Assembly (NCBI RefSeq): GCF_002443155.1
Contig: NZ_CP023667.1
Span: 744,001 to 808,000, forward strand
Direction of reading: 5' to 3'
Source: Alcaligenes faecalis
GTDB lineage: Bacteria > Pseudomonadota > Gammaproteobacteria > Burkholderiales > Burkholderiaceae_B
DNA: 64,000 nt
Shown: positions 8,411-17,180 of the stretch, one piece after another
Numbering within the stretch: position 1 is the first letter of the stretch
How the letters are laid out: each line of letters begins with the position of its first letter
Translations under genes and position numbers: made by a program
The notes under the pieces: generated by a model
The model's database searches: none
Told to the model about the DNA's origin: nothing
Seen by the model: only the letters and a program-made list of their open reading frames with translations

Positions 8411-10018
8411 TTAGTACGCCACCACCTGCCCATCTTTACGCGGGTCAGAGCCACCCACGTAATGATTGCCCTGGCGCAGAATCAGTTGTGCACCGCCAAA
8501 GGCGAACACACCACTGCCAGGTTCAACGACGACTTCATGACCGCGCTCGCGCAGGGCCTGAACCAGAGCGGGATCGAAAGTAGGCTCTACCGCCACGCCA
8601 CGGCCACCCGTCACGCGCCAGCGTGGGGCATCGGCAGCGGCTTGCGGGTTCTGACCATACAGCAGAACACGCAGCGCCATTTGCATATGGCCTTGGGACT
8701 GGAAGGGGCCACCCATCACACCAAACGACATTTGCGGCGTGCCATTGGCATTCATGGCAAAGGCGGGAATGATGGTGTGCGAGGGGCGCTTGCCACCGGC
8801 CACTTCATTCACATGACCAGGCCGCAGGGTAAAGCCATGACCGCGGTTCTGCATGCTGATGCCGGTGCCGGGAACGACCACGCCGGAACCAAAACCCATG
8901 TAGTTGGACTGGATCAGGGACACCATCATGCCGCTGGAATCGGCGGCTGTGACATAGACCGTGCCGGAGGGGCCGGGCAGGCCATGTTTGGGGTCGCCTG
9001 CCTCGTTCATTTGAATCAGGGCAGCGCGCTCGCGCAGATAGGCCGGGTCCAGCAGATGCTCGGGATGATGAATCATGTGCTCCAGATCTGCGTGGTGTTC
9101 GTACAGATCGGCAAAGGCCAGCTTCATCGCTTCAATGCTCAAATGCACTGTATCGATATGGTCCAGCGGCTGTTGGCCTACACCCGCCTGCTCCATGATG
9201 CCCAGTGCCATCAAGGCGGCCAGACCCTGACCATTCGGGGGGATTTCATGAATGACCGATTGCGCAAAAGGATGGCTGATGGTGCCGCACCAGTTCGCGC
9301 GATGCTCGGCCAGATCCTGCTCGTCCATGGCGCCGCCATGCTGGCGGGAGAAGTCGGCAATGCGTTTGGCCAGCTCGCCGGTATAAAAGTCCTGACCCTG
9401 GGTCGCCGCAATGCGTTCCAGCGTATTGGCCTGGTCCGGGTTCTGGTACCACTGACCAGCTACGGGCGCTTTGCCATCACGTAAAAAGGCTTCGGCAAAA
9501 CCGGGCTGATCGCCCAGGCGCTGACGACCCAGTTCCCATAAACGTGCGATCACGGGTGAGACCGGGAAACCTTCTCGGGCGTAATGAATCGCGGGGGCGG
9601 CGACTTGTTCCAGACTCAGGCGGCCCAGCTTGCTGGACAGCTCGGCCCAGGCAGAGACCGCACCAGGAACGGAGACACTTTCCCAACCTTTGTCGGGGAC
9701 GGCGTCGTGACCTTTGAATCGGTCCGGCGACCAGCCACGAGGCGAGCGCCCGGAGGCGTTCAAGCCATGTAGCTCTTTGCCGTCCCAGACGATGGCAAAG
9801 GCATCACTGCCTATGCCGCAACCCGTGGGTTCAAGCACCGTCAAGGCGATGGCGGCAGCCAGCGCCGCATCGACGGCATTGCCACCTGCCTGCAACATGC
9901 GCAGGCCCGCTTGTGCGGCCAAGGGGTGGGAGGTGCTGACCATGTTTTGGCCAAGCACCGCAGAACGGGCGGACGGGTAGGGGTTGTTCCAGTCCATACA
10001 GGTGTCAGTCTTGTTCAT
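8411..10018 (-). CDS. Gamma-glutamyltransferase-family amidohydrolase (cytoplasmic type)
   Basis: 535-aa Ntn-hydrolase of the GGT family, the type made as a proenzyme that cleaves itself before a catalytic Thr. That Thr is expected at GPSGTVYVTAADSSG, near residue 365. Other family marks are STSHPLAAQAG near the start, GGNAVDAALAAAIALTVLEP and the GMSFGVMGGPFQSQGH region. No signal peptide is seen, whereas true GGTs are periplasmic, and the usual GTTH motif is replaced by SGTVY. This resembles the HpxW-like or acylase branch that hydrolyses small amides (for example oxamate) rather than glutathione. The start at 10018 overlaps the stop of the Bug/TctC gene (ATGA), so the two are translationally coupled, suggesting that the binding protein delivers its substrate. 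Exact substrate unknown. Confidence 0.85.
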   Translation of the reverse strand: MNKTDTCMDWNNPYPSARSAVLGQNMVSTSHPLAAQAGLRMLQAGGNAVDAALAAAIALTVLEPTGCGIGSDAFAIVWDGKELHGLNASGRSPRGWSPDRFKGHDAVPDKGWESVSVPGAVSAWAELSSKLGRLSLEQVAAPAIHYAREGFPVSPVIARLWELGRQRLGDQPGFAEAFLRDGKAPVAGQWYQNPDQANTLERIAATQGQDFYTGELAKRIADFSRQHGGAMDEQDLAEHRANWCGTISHPFAQSVIHEIPPNGQGLAALMALGIMEQAGVGQQPLDHIDTVHLSIEAMKLAFADLYEHHADLEHMIHHPEHLLDPAYLRERAALIQMNEAGDPKHGLPGPSGTVYVTAADSSGMMVSLIQSNYMGFGSGVVVPGTGISMQNRGHGFTLRPGHVNEVAGGKRPSHTIIPAFAMNANGTPQMSFGVMGGPFQSQGHMQMALRVLLYGQNPQAAADAPRWRVTGGRGVAVEPTFDPALVQALRERGHEVVVEPGSGVFAFGGAQLILRQGNHYVGGSDPRKDGQVVAY

Positions 10019-11043
10019 TGAATCTGTATTCCAGTCAGTTGGATCAGGCCTTGCCAACGTGCGCTGTCCTCGCGGACCAAGGAGATAAACTCTTCTCGGC
10101 TGGTGCTGCGGGGTTGGTCCACGCCCAAGGTTTGCAGGCGTGAGCGTACTTTGGGGTCCTGAACGGCATGGGTAAAAGCCTCATAAGCCTTGTCACGAAT
10201 TTCGTCGGGCAAGCCTGCGGGAGCGTACAGGCCAAACCAGGTCACCGATTCATAGCCCGGCAGGCCGGACTCCTGAAAGGTGGGCAAATCGGGAGCCAGT
10301 GGCGAGCGCTGTTGGCCTGTCACCGCCAGGGCACGCAACTGGCCGCTGTTCACATACGGCATCCCGGTGGGGATGGCATCCAGTAAAACATGGATGGAGC
10401 CGCCCAGCATATCGTTAATGGCCTGACCGGTTCCGCGGTATGGAACGTGGGACATGACGATATTGGCCTGATTCAAAAAGGCTTCGGTGCCCAGGTGCAC
10501 GATGGTGCCATTGCCACTGCTGGCGTAGTTCAACTCATCGGGATGGGCGCGCGCGTATTCAATCAGTTCCGGCAGAGTTTGCGCGGGTACGGACGGGTTC
10601 ACCAGCAAGACGCTGGCGGCATCGCCCAAGTGAGCGATAGGGGTGAAGTCTTTTTCTGCATCGTAGGGCAGGGATTTGTACAGGTGCGGGGCAATCGCGT
10701 GGGTGCTGCTGGTGGTGAACAGGAGGGTGTAGCCATCGGACTTGCTGCGAGCGACTTCGCCCGAACCAATTGTGCCGCCTGCGCCCGTGCGGTTGTCCAC
10801 AATGATGTTGGCGTTCATCGCTTTGGCGGCGCTTTCGGCAATCAGCCGGCTGATGACGTCGGTGGCTCCGCCAGTGGGGAAAGGCACGATCAGGCGAATG
10901 GGGCGATCAGGCCAATCGCTGGCATGGGTCGCCATGCTGCTGACGGCCAGAACAGCACCTAATAAGGTTTGGGCAAGACGTCGCCAGGGGCGACGGGTCG
11001 ATAGGGTCTGTGCGGTGCTTGGGGCGTTGCTGGGTCTGGTCAT
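10015..11043 (-). CDS. Bug/TctC-family periplasmic solute-binding protein
   Basis: 342-aa tripartite tricarboxylate receptor-type protein. These 'Bug' proteins are heavily expanded in Bordetella and Alcaligenes relatives. The signal peptide is long and Arg-rich (RRPWRRLAQTLLGAVLAVSSMATHA) and ends before DWPDRPIRLIVPFPTGGATD, the hallmark N-terminus of the mature family. Later marks are NRTGAGGTIGSGEVARS and PDLPTFQESGLPG. The ATG at 11043 follows a good AGGAGAG site; the frame continues upstream but without a better start. Ligands of the family are carboxylates, amides and amino acids. No TctA or TctB membrane genes are in the window. The gene lies between a LysR regulator and the GGT-like enzyme on the same strand. 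Confidence 0.9.
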   Translation of the reverse strand: MTRPSNAPSTAQTLSTRRPWRRLAQTLLGAVLAVSSMATHASDWPDRPIRLIVPFPTGGATDVISRLIAESAAKAMNANIIVDNRTGAGGTIGSGEVARSKSDGYTLLFTTSSTHAIAPHLYKSLPYDAEKDFTPIAHLGDAASVLLVNPSVPAQTLPELIEYARAHPDELNYASSGNGTIVHLGTEAFLNQANIVMSHVPYRGTGQAINDMLGGSIHVLLDAIPTGMPYVNSGQLRALAVTGQQRSPLAPDLPTFQESGLPGYESVTWFGLYAPAGLPDEIRDKAYEAFTHAVQDPKVRSRLQTLGVDQPRSTSREEFISLVREDSARWQGLIQLTGIQIQ

Positions 11044-11118
11044 GGCTCTCTCCTCAATCAAGAGATGATAGGAAAGGCGATGATGCCGAACCAGCAACAA
11101 ATAAGCAGATCAGCGTTG

Positions 11119-12045
11119 CTATTTTGGCAAGGCCTGCGGATCGATTTCAAGTTGCGGTAACAACTCGTCCAGAAAGCGGCGAACAATAGAGGGCAAGCGG
11201 CGGCCAGCCAGGGCCTGCACTTCAATCTGGCGGTTCAGCAAGCCGCGTTCGTGGATGAAGCTGGCTTGCAGCAAACCTTGCTCAATCAGATGACGAGCCG
11301 AGAGCAAGGCTGACACGGTCACACCAGCACCGGACAAGGCAAATTGATGCAGGGACTGCATGTGGTTGCTGCTGAAAACCGGGTCCAGACTCAGGTTTTG
11401 CGCACTGCAAGCCACATCCATCATTTGTCGTACCGTGGTGTCGGGGCCAGGCAAGGCTAGGGGGTGCGCCAGAAGGCTTTTCAGGCTGATGCGTTCGGTA
11501 CGGGTTACTGGGTGCCCGGGAACCGCCAGAGCCATGACGGGCGCATCGCGGCGGAACAAGGTCTTGATGTCTTTTTCAGCCGTTTGCGTGAATTTGATGC
11601 CTATATCAATCTGGCCGCTCAACAGCAGCATGGTGATGCGGTGTGGCGGCAGCACATCCAGCTGAAAGCGTATGCCCTGATGCTTTTCACGAAACTGCGC
11701 GATGCATTGCGGCAGGAGCTGGGCGGCCAAACCTTCAGAAGAAGCAATGCGGATCAGGCCGGTTTGCAGCCCTTGCAGGGCGGCAATATCGTGCAAGGTA
11801 CGCTCGGCATCCATGGCACTGCGGCGCGCATGGGCCAGCAGCAGTTCACCCGCAGCGGTCAGGTTCATGCCACGGGCATGGCGCTCGAACAAGGCCATGC
11901 CCAGGTTTTCTTCCAGTCCGCTGATCTGGCGGCTGATGGCCGATGTGGCCACATGCAGATTGCTTGCCGCTTGCGAGATAGAGCCACAACGCGCTACTTC
12001 CTGGAAGTAGCGCAGTGCGGTCTCCTGAAGATGGCGTGGGTTCAT
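11119..12045 (-). CDS. LysR-family transcriptional regulator
   Basis: 308-aa LTTR. The winged helix-turn-helix is at residues 10-68 ([36 protein letters not shown] in outline), followed by a two-lobed co-inducer domain. It lies 75 bases upstream of the Bug/TctC gene on the same strand and overlaps the oxidoreductase gene before it by 4 bases. It may control the Bug/GGT-like pair, although LTTRs more often sit divergent from their target. The ligand cannot be predicted. Confidence 0.88.
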   Translation of the reverse strand: MNPRHLQETALRYFQEVARCGSISQAASNLHVATSAISRQISGLEENLGMALFERHARGMNLTAAGELLLAHARRSAMDAERTLHDIAALQGLQTGLIRIASSEGLAAQLLPQCIAQFREKHQGIRFQLDVLPPHRITMLLLSGQIDIGIKFTQTAEKDIKTLFRRDAPVMALAVPGHPVTRTERISLKSLLAHPLALPGPDTTVRQMMDVACSAQNLSLDPVFSSNHMQSLHQFALSGAGVTVSALLSARHLIEQGLLQASFIHERGLLNRQIEVQALAGRRLPSIVRRFLDELLPQLEIDPQALPK

Positions 12046-13040
12046 ACCAGACTGCCGCGCAGTTCGGCGGCAATCTCGTAGGAGCGCAAGCGCTTGTTAT
12101 GGTCAAAGATATTGGCGTTCAGCATCAGTTCGTTGGCGCCGGTCAGTTGAATGAAGCCTTTCATCTGCTCAAGCACTTGTTCCGGATTGCCAATGGCCGT
12201 ACAGCTGAGCAGGGAGTCCAGCAGATGCTGGGCGGGTGGGCTGCATTGCTCGTAGTAGTCGCGTACGGGCGGTGGCAACTGGCCGGGACGACCACTGCGC
12301 AGGTTCACAAAAGACTGTTGCCAGGAGGAGGCCAGTAGTTTGGCTTCGTCTTCCGTGTCGGCGGCAAAGACGTTGTAGCCCAGCATGACGTACGGTTTTT
12401 CCAGATGCACGGAAGGCTGGAACTGACGGCGGTAAACCTCAATAGCATCCATCAATTGAGCAGGTGCAAAATGCGAAGCAAAGGCGTAGGGCAAGCCCAA
12501 GGCGGCGGCCAGTTGAGCACCAAACAGGCTGGAGCCCAGAATCCAGACCGGCACATTCAGTCCGCGACCGGGCACGGCCATGATGCGGTTGCGCGGCTCG
12601 TCGGACATATAGTCCATCAGTTCCAGCACGTCGCGCGGAAACTGGTCGGGGTCGCTGTTCAGATTGCGGCGCAAGGCGCGGGCGGTTTCGGGGTCGGAGC
12701 CAGGGGCACGACCCAGGCCCAAGTCAATACGGCCGGGGTACAGGGAGGCCAGCGTTCCAAACTGCTCGGCAATCACCAAAGGGGAATGGTTGGGCAACAT
12801 GATGCCGCCCGCGCCCACACGAATGCGGCTGGTTTGACCGGCAATGTGGCCGATCAGAACTGAAGTGGCAGCACTGGCAATACCGGGCATGCCGTGGTGT
12901 TCGGCCAGCCAGTAACGGTGATAGCCCCACTGCTCGGCATGACGGGCAATGTCCGCCGAACAGCGAAAGGACTGGGCCGGTGTGGAGCCCTGAACAATAG
13001 GGGACAGGTCTAGGACGGAGAGCGGATAGCTAGGCTTCAT
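12042..13040 (-). CDS. LLM-class (luciferase-like) flavin-dependent oxidoreductase
   Basis: 332-aa TIM-barrel protein of the bacterial luciferase superfamily, subgroup MsnO8, which uses reduced flavin and oxygen or coenzyme F420-like chemistry. Motifs: [11 protein letters not shown] at the N-terminus, [21 protein letters not shown] near residue 45, [22 protein letters not shown] and [15 protein letters not shown]. The members most like it are uncharacterised housekeeping-type oxidoreductases, so no substrate is proposed. It opens the minus-strand group and overlaps the LysR gene by 4 bases, implying co-transcription. The divergent methyltransferase starts 88 bases away. Confidence 0.87.
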   Translation of the reverse strand: MKPSYPLSVLDLSPIVQGSTPAQSFRCSADIARHAEQWGYHRYWLAEHHGMPGIASAATSVLIGHIAGQTSRIRVGAGGIMLPNHSPLVIAEQFGTLASLYPGRIDLGLGRAPGSDPETARALRRNLNSDPDQFPRDVLELMDYMSDEPRNRIMAVPGRGLNVPVWILGSSLFGAQLAAALGLPYAFASHFAPAQLMDAIEVYRRQFQPSVHLEKPYVMLGYNVFAADTEDEAKLLASSWQQSFVNLRSGRPGQLPPPVRDYYEQCSPPAQHLLDSLLSCTAIGNPEQVLEQMKGFIQLTGANELMLNANIFDHNKRLRSYEIAAELRGSLV

Positions 13041-13128
13041 GGCATCAGATTCAAATTGGACTCAGGATATAGTCGATCCATCGTTAGGCAGCGTCAAGTA
13101 AACCCATAGCATAGGCAAGGATGTTCAG

Positions 13129-13737
13129 ATGAAAGAAACCAGTCGTCGCACCGTCAACCATTACCAGGACCATGCGCAGGCTTATCGGGACGGCACGTGG
13201 GACCATGATGTCAGCCAGAATCGCGATGCTTTGTTGGCGGCCATCGGCTTGCCGGGGCCTGTGGATATTCTGGATCTGGGCTGTGGGCCGGGGCGGGATC
13301 TGGTCGCGTTTCAGGCTATGGGCCATCGCCCGGTGGGGCTGGATGGCTGTGCGGCTTTTGTGGAGATGGCTCGTCAGCAAACCGGCCTGCCGGTGCTGCA
13401 TCAGGACTTTCTGGATTTGAATTTACCCGCTGCCGCGTTTGATGGCGTGTTTGCCAATGCGGTTTTATTCCATATACCCAGTGCCGAGTTACCTGCTGTG
13501 TTGACGGCCTTGCGTCATAGCCTGCGACCTGGAGGCGTGCTGTTTTCTTCCAATCCGCGTGGTCAGGGGCAAGAAGGCTGGAATGGTCAGCGCTATGGTT
13601 GTTACTACAGTTGGGAGCAGTGGTCAGAGCGTCTGGAGCAAGCGGGCTTTGAATATATAGAGCACTTTTATCGCCCCACAGACAGGCCACCGCAGGAGCA
13701 ACATTGGCTGGCGTCCTTGTGGCGTGTACCGGCCTGA
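13129..13737 (+). CDS. Class I SAM-dependent methyltransferase
   Basis: 202-aa protein with the Rossmann-like SAM fold. Motif I is VDILDLGCGPGRDLVAF near residue 45; the acidic residue closing strand 2 is in VGLDGCAAFVEMA; later come DFLDLNL and LRPGGVLFSSNPRG. The C-terminal half includes YYSWEQWSERLEQAGFE, typical of small ubiquinone/tellurite-type methyltransferases. Nothing indicates its acceptor substrate. It stands alone on the plus strand, divergent from the oxidoreductase. Confidence 0.85.
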   Translation: MKETSRRTVNHYQDHAQAYRDGTWDHDVSQNRDALLAAIGLPGPVDILDLGCGPGRDLVAFQAMGHRPVGLDGCAAFVEMARQQTGLPVLHQDFLDLNLPAAAFDGVFANAVLFHIPSAELPAVLTALRHSLRPGGVLFSSNPRGQGQEGWNGQRYGCYYSWEQWSERLEQAGFEYIEHFYRPTDRPPQEQHWLASLWRVPA

Positions 13738-14245
13738 TCAGCAGCAAAATGGTGAATCCCTGACCTGGCTACTTAGGCGATTGTTTTATAAGCCTATTTT
13801 TTGCTAATACAGGGGTTTTCCCTATTTTTATGCACATCTTTTGTGGATAAGCCGGTTTTCAACAAGCAGAGGCTTGCCCGAGGAAAAAAATGGTAAAGAA
13901 TTGTCGATTCTCTGCTCGCCATTCTTAAGTGCTTGATTGCACGGGGATAAGTGCAGTGATTCACGGTTTATCCTGTGACTTGTCCACATTTTATGGGGAT
14001 AAGCTGGCGTCTGTTTCCGGATTTGGCTGTTTTCTGTTCGCGGTTTTTAAGTCGCTGATACTACGGAAGGTTTTTCTGATTTGCCCAGTTTTTCCTATGA
14101 GCTATCCACAGTTTTCGGGGATAAGATGGAGGGCTTGCTCAACTTGGGTTCAGGCCCCTCTCAAGGCTATGATGCGCACTAGCAATGTTTACCCTTAGCG
14201 GCCAGTCCCTTCGGTGCTTTGCCTTTTAATTGAGGAGATTGAAAC
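13738..14245. other. 508-base non-coding stretch before the MscS gene
   Basis: This stretch is more AT-rich than its surroundings, with T-rich runs around 13782-13805 and 13815-13840. It contains the cluster of DnaA-box-like sites listed separately. The open frame 13929-14198 on the plus strand shows no domain and covers the repeated GGGATAAG motifs, so I do not call it a gene. Confidence 0.7.
13842..14124. other. Cluster of DnaA-box-like sites
   Basis: Against the consensus TTATCCACA I count one exact site (13842-13850, reverse strand). Three match at 8 of 9: TTGTCCACA at 13980-13988, TTATCCCCA (reverse) at 13994-14002, CTATCCACA at 14102-14110. Two match at 7 of 9: TTATCCCCG (reverse) at 13942-13950 and 14116-14124. 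Six sites in 283 bases is far above chance. Such clusters occur at replication origins, at DnaA-titrating sites and in DnaA-regulated promoters. None of the usual origin neighbours (dnaA, rpmH, gidA, parAB) is in the window. Confidence 0.55.
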
Positions 14246-15079
14246 GTGGAAAAATTGCAAGCCTGGATGACAGAGTTTCCAGCCGTTGTCGCGATTGCGC
14301 TCAACGTCGTGATCGCTTTGTTGATTCTGATTATTGGCTGGTGGCTATCGGCCGTCGCTGGTCGTGCCATCAAGCGGATGGCGGCCCGTTCCCCCCGAGT
14401 GGATCCGACGATTGTACCCATGGCCCAGTCCGTGACGGTCTGGACGATTCGCATATTTGTGCTGATCGCTGTACTGGCGCGTTTTGGCGTACAGACCGCC
14501 AGCATTATTGCGGTATTGGGTGCTGCCGGCTTGGCCGTTGGTCTGGCCTTGCAGAACACACTGCAAAATATCGCGGCTGGCATCATGTTGCTGATGCTGC
14601 GTCCCTTGCGTGCGGGCGAGTTTGTATCGGTCGTTGGTAAAGGCGACGGGACCGTGCAGGAAGTGGGTTTGTTCCTGACCCGCTTTGAGCAAGTGGATGG
14701 CATTCAATTCACGTTGCCCAATAGCCTGATCTGGGGCAACCCTATCATCAACTACAGCCGCAACACCACTCGTCGTTTGGACTTTGGTGTGGGCGTACGC
14801 TATGGCGATGATCTGGACCTGGCCATCAAGCTGCTGCAGGACTTGCTCAATGAACATCCTCAGGTGCTGAAAGACCCGGCTCCTTTGGTCATGGTCATGG
14901 AGTACAAGGACAGCGTAATCACCGTCAATCTGCGTGCGTGGATCAATGCTGCTGACTTCTGGGATGCCCGTTTTGATCTGTTCCGCCGTGCGGTCCAAGT
15001 GCTGAATCAGGCTGGTTTGCAGACGCCCGTTCCAGTACGTGAAATCGTGCAGTCGGTTGGCGAGAAAAAGGCTGCGTGA
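14246..15079 (+). CDS. mscS: MscS-family small-conductance mechanosensitive channel
   Basis: 277-aa inner membrane channel that opens on hypo-osmotic shock. Three membrane segments: about residues 13-42, 58-82 and the pore helix at 88-120, with the Gly/Ala-packed sequence GAAGLAVGLALQNTLQNIAAGI. The beta domain follows (RPLRAGEFVSVVGKGDGTVQEVGLF), then the cytoplasmic alpha/beta domain with PNSLIWGNPIINYSRN. Length is close to E. coli MscS (286 aa). A GAGGAG ribosome site precedes the start, and a strong terminator follows, so it is monocistronic. Confidence 0.93.
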   Translation: MEKLQAWMTEFPAVVAIALNVVIALLILIIGWWLSAVAGRAIKRMAARSPRVDPTIVPMAQSVTVWTIRIFVLIAVLARFGVQTASIIAVLGAAGLAVGLALQNTLQNIAAGIMLLMLRPLRAGEFVSVVGKGDGTVQEVGLFLTRFEQVDGIQFTLPNSLIWGNPIINYSRNTTRRLDFGVGVRYGDDLDLAIKLLQDLLNEHPQVLKDPAPLVMVMEYKDSVITVNLRAWINAADFWDARFDLFRRAVQVLNQAGLQTPVPVREIVQSVGEKKAA

Positions 15080-15162
15080 ACATGATGGGTTCAAGGCCTG
15101 ACTCCGGCTTTGAACCGTGTCCTGCAGGCTTCAAGCCCATGCGGTTCCGATAGAAAGTATGA

Positions 15163-15203
15163 ATGCCCCAAGCCTTGCTTTTAGCGGCTTGGGGCATTTT
15201 TTT
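15163..15203 (+). terminator. Rho-independent terminator after mscS
   Basis: A 12-bp stem (ATGCCCCAAGCC at 15163-15174, GGCTTGGGGCAT at 15186-15197) is followed by seven T. It ends the mscS transcript before the mdcR promoter. Confidence 0.9.
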
Positions 15204-15287
15204 CGGGTTAGCCTGCATTGGACTTACTTTCGGCTTCTCCCATACTGTACTCTTTGCTCTCGCGCTGTTTTTCTACCTGCCTCCACG

Positions 15288-16223
15288 ATGTTTCTGATCG
15301 ACGAAAAAATCACGGTACGACGCCTGGAAGTTTTGCTGGCTTTTCTGGAAGCCGGCACGATTGCCCGTGCCGCTGAACAATTGGGTACCAGTGCGGTCAG
15401 TGTGCATCGAGCATTGAAAAGTCTGGAAGAAGGTTTGCGCTGCCCCTTGTTCCTGCAGGAAGGGCGCAACCTGGTGCCGCAAGAATCGGCACGCGAGCTG
15501 GCTGAAGCCGCCAAGGAAACCATCCGTACCTTGCAGCATGGTATTGATAATGCTCGCGCAGCAGGGGGGTATTCCTCGGATCAGTTGCGCATTGGCTCCA
15601 TGTATTCGCTGACGATACGTCTGGTGCCGCGTCTGTTGGTGGAGCTGAAAGTCCACAAACCGTTAATGCAGATTGATCTGGTGCTGGACTCCAACGAGAA
15701 GCTGTTGCAAAAGCTGCGGGGCGGTCATATCGACGCGGCCTTGATCGAGTTGCCGCAAGAGCAGCCGGATGACCTGGAAATGCTCCCCATTTTTGATGAT
15801 GAACTGATGTTTGCGGCCCCCATGGATTGGCAAGGTTCGGATTCATCCGTAGTGGATCTGGAGCGTTGCTCCAAGGAACGCTTTGTGTCGCTGACCGATG
15901 ACTTCGCGACAGGCCGGGACATGCAACGCATGCTGGCCAAAGCCGGATTCGATGCCGATATTGTGATGCGCACCGGGGATATCTTTTCCTTGATGAGCCT
16001 GGTCAGTGGCGGGGTGGGGTGTTCTCTTTTGCCGGCCCGTGCCAAAGAGGTTTTCTCTGACAAGATTCAATGGCTTGGCCTGGAGCACAAGTATCGACAC
16101 TCACAGCGTATCGGTCTGGTCTGCATGAAGTCACGCGAGCGTAGCCCGAATGTGTTGAGCCTGTTACGGGCCTGCCGGATCGTGCGCACTCAGCTGGAAA
16201 AAGAAGGGCTGAAATCGGCCTGA
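15288..16223 (+). CDS. mdcR: LysR-family regulator, probable malonate operon regulator
   Basis: 311-aa LTTR with helix-turn-helix RRLEVLLAFLEAGTIARAAE at residues 10-29 and a typical effector domain. The frame runs further upstream, but the preceding bases include the mscS terminator, so the ATG at 15288 is chosen. It converges on the 3' end of the minus-strand mdc operon, 25 bases away. LysR regulators next to mdcH respond to malonate in other bacteria (MdcR of Klebsiella and Acinetobacter), so the same role is inferred. Its convergent position is less usual. Confidence 0.8.
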   Translation: MFLIDEKITVRRLEVLLAFLEAGTIARAAEQLGTSAVSVHRALKSLEEGLRCPLFLQEGRNLVPQESARELAEAAKETIRTLQHGIDNARAAGGYSSDQLRIGSMYSLTIRLVPRLLVELKVHKPLMQIDLVLDSNEKLLQKLRGGHIDAALIELPQEQPDDLEMLPIFDDELMFAAPMDWQGSDSSVVDLERCSKERFVSLTDDFATGRDMQRMLAKAGFDADIVMRTGDIFSLMSLVSGGVGCSLLPARAKEVFSDKIQWLGLEHKYRHSQRIGLVCMKSRERSPNVLSLLRACRIVRTQLEKEGLKSA

Positions 16224-16248
16224 TGTTGGACGGCTTGCGGATGTCTCC

Positions 16249-17178
16249 CTATCCCGCCCAGCGTGACAACCAGCGCTGCAAACCATCCAAGGTTTGGAAC
16301 TCATCCACACTACGCGCAGGAATTTCGGAATAGCGCTGATTCCACATGGTCGCCAGACTGCGTCTCGGTCCAATCTCCAGCACCACATTAGGCTGTCGTT
16401 CTTCAATTTGTTCCATGCAGGAATCCCATTGCATGGTTTGCATGATCTGTGCCGATAAAGCCTGCGCTGCGGTGGCGGCGTTATGCACCCATACACCGGC
16501 ATTGGTCGGCCACGGCACGTTCGGGACAGCCAGTTCGCTTTGATTCAGTTGCTCCTGAAAGGCTTGAGCTGCGCTGCTCATCCAATGAGTATGGGACGCA
16601 ATATTCACAGCCAAGGGTGTGCAACGTGCCCCTTGCTCTTGAGCAAACTTTTCCAAGGCAGCCAGCTTGTCACGCGGGCCCGCACACACGGCACTATCGG
16701 GGCCATTGCGTATGGCCAGGGCAGCGCCCTGTACCTGACACCATTGCTCAATCGTCCGAATTGAAACACCGCTTACCGCCAGCATGCTGCTGTCTTGTCC
16801 GGCCCCCGCCTGATCCATCAAGGCGGCTCTTTGTCCTGCCAGTTTGACGGTATCGCTGGTGGATAAGACACCCGCCACACAAGCGGCTGCCAGTTCACCA
16901 ATGCTGTAGCCCGCCACGGCGGCCAAAGATTGACTGGAGGACTGCAGGGCAGGGACTTGCTCCTGCAATTGCTGCCAGGCGGCCAGTGCGCATGCCGTCA
17001 GCACGACTTGGGCATGGGCATTGGTGCTGGCCCAACTGCTATCGCGCATGGCAGCGCGCCAGTCGGGAACATGCAATTGCTCCTGCATTTGCAGCAGCAG
17101 GGGATGGGCCGGGTTCATCCAAGGCAGCATGTCTGCGTATTGCATGCCTTGCCCGGAAAACAGCAGGGCGATTCTCAT
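16249..17178 (-). CDS. mdcH: Malonate decarboxylase epsilon subunit (malonyl-CoA:ACP malonyltransferase)
   Basis: 309-aa malonyltransferase of the FabD fold. The N-terminus reads ALLFSGQGMQYADMLPWM, the nucleophile elbow is GYSIGELAA near residue 98, and a later His lies in SHTHWMSS. In malonate decarboxylase this subunit charges the special acyl carrier protein MdcC with malonate from malonyl-CoA after which the cycle runs on free malonate. It is the last gene of the operon, 2 bases after mdcB. Its length matches MdcH (about 300 aa). Confidence 0.92.
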   Translation of the reverse strand: MRIALLFSGQGMQYADMLPWMNPAHPLLLQMQEQLHVPDWRAAMRDSSWASTNAHAQVVLTACALAAWQQLQEQVPALQSSSQSLAAVAGYSIGELAAACVAGVLSTSDTVKLAGQRAALMDQAGAGQDSSMLAVSGVSIRTIEQWCQVQGAALAIRNGPDSAVCAGPRDKLAALEKFAQEQGARCTPLAVNIASHTHWMSSAAQAFQEQLNQSELAVPNVPWPTNAGVWVHNAATAAQALSAQIMQTMQWDSCMEQIEERQPNVVLEIGPRRSLATMWNQRYSEIPARSVDEFQTLDGLQRWLSRWAG

Positions 17179-17180
17179 GG

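Noticed and set aside
13929..14198. Plus-strand frame of 89 codons before mscS
   Set aside because: It covers the DnaA-box-like sites, has no recognisable domain and no ribosome site.
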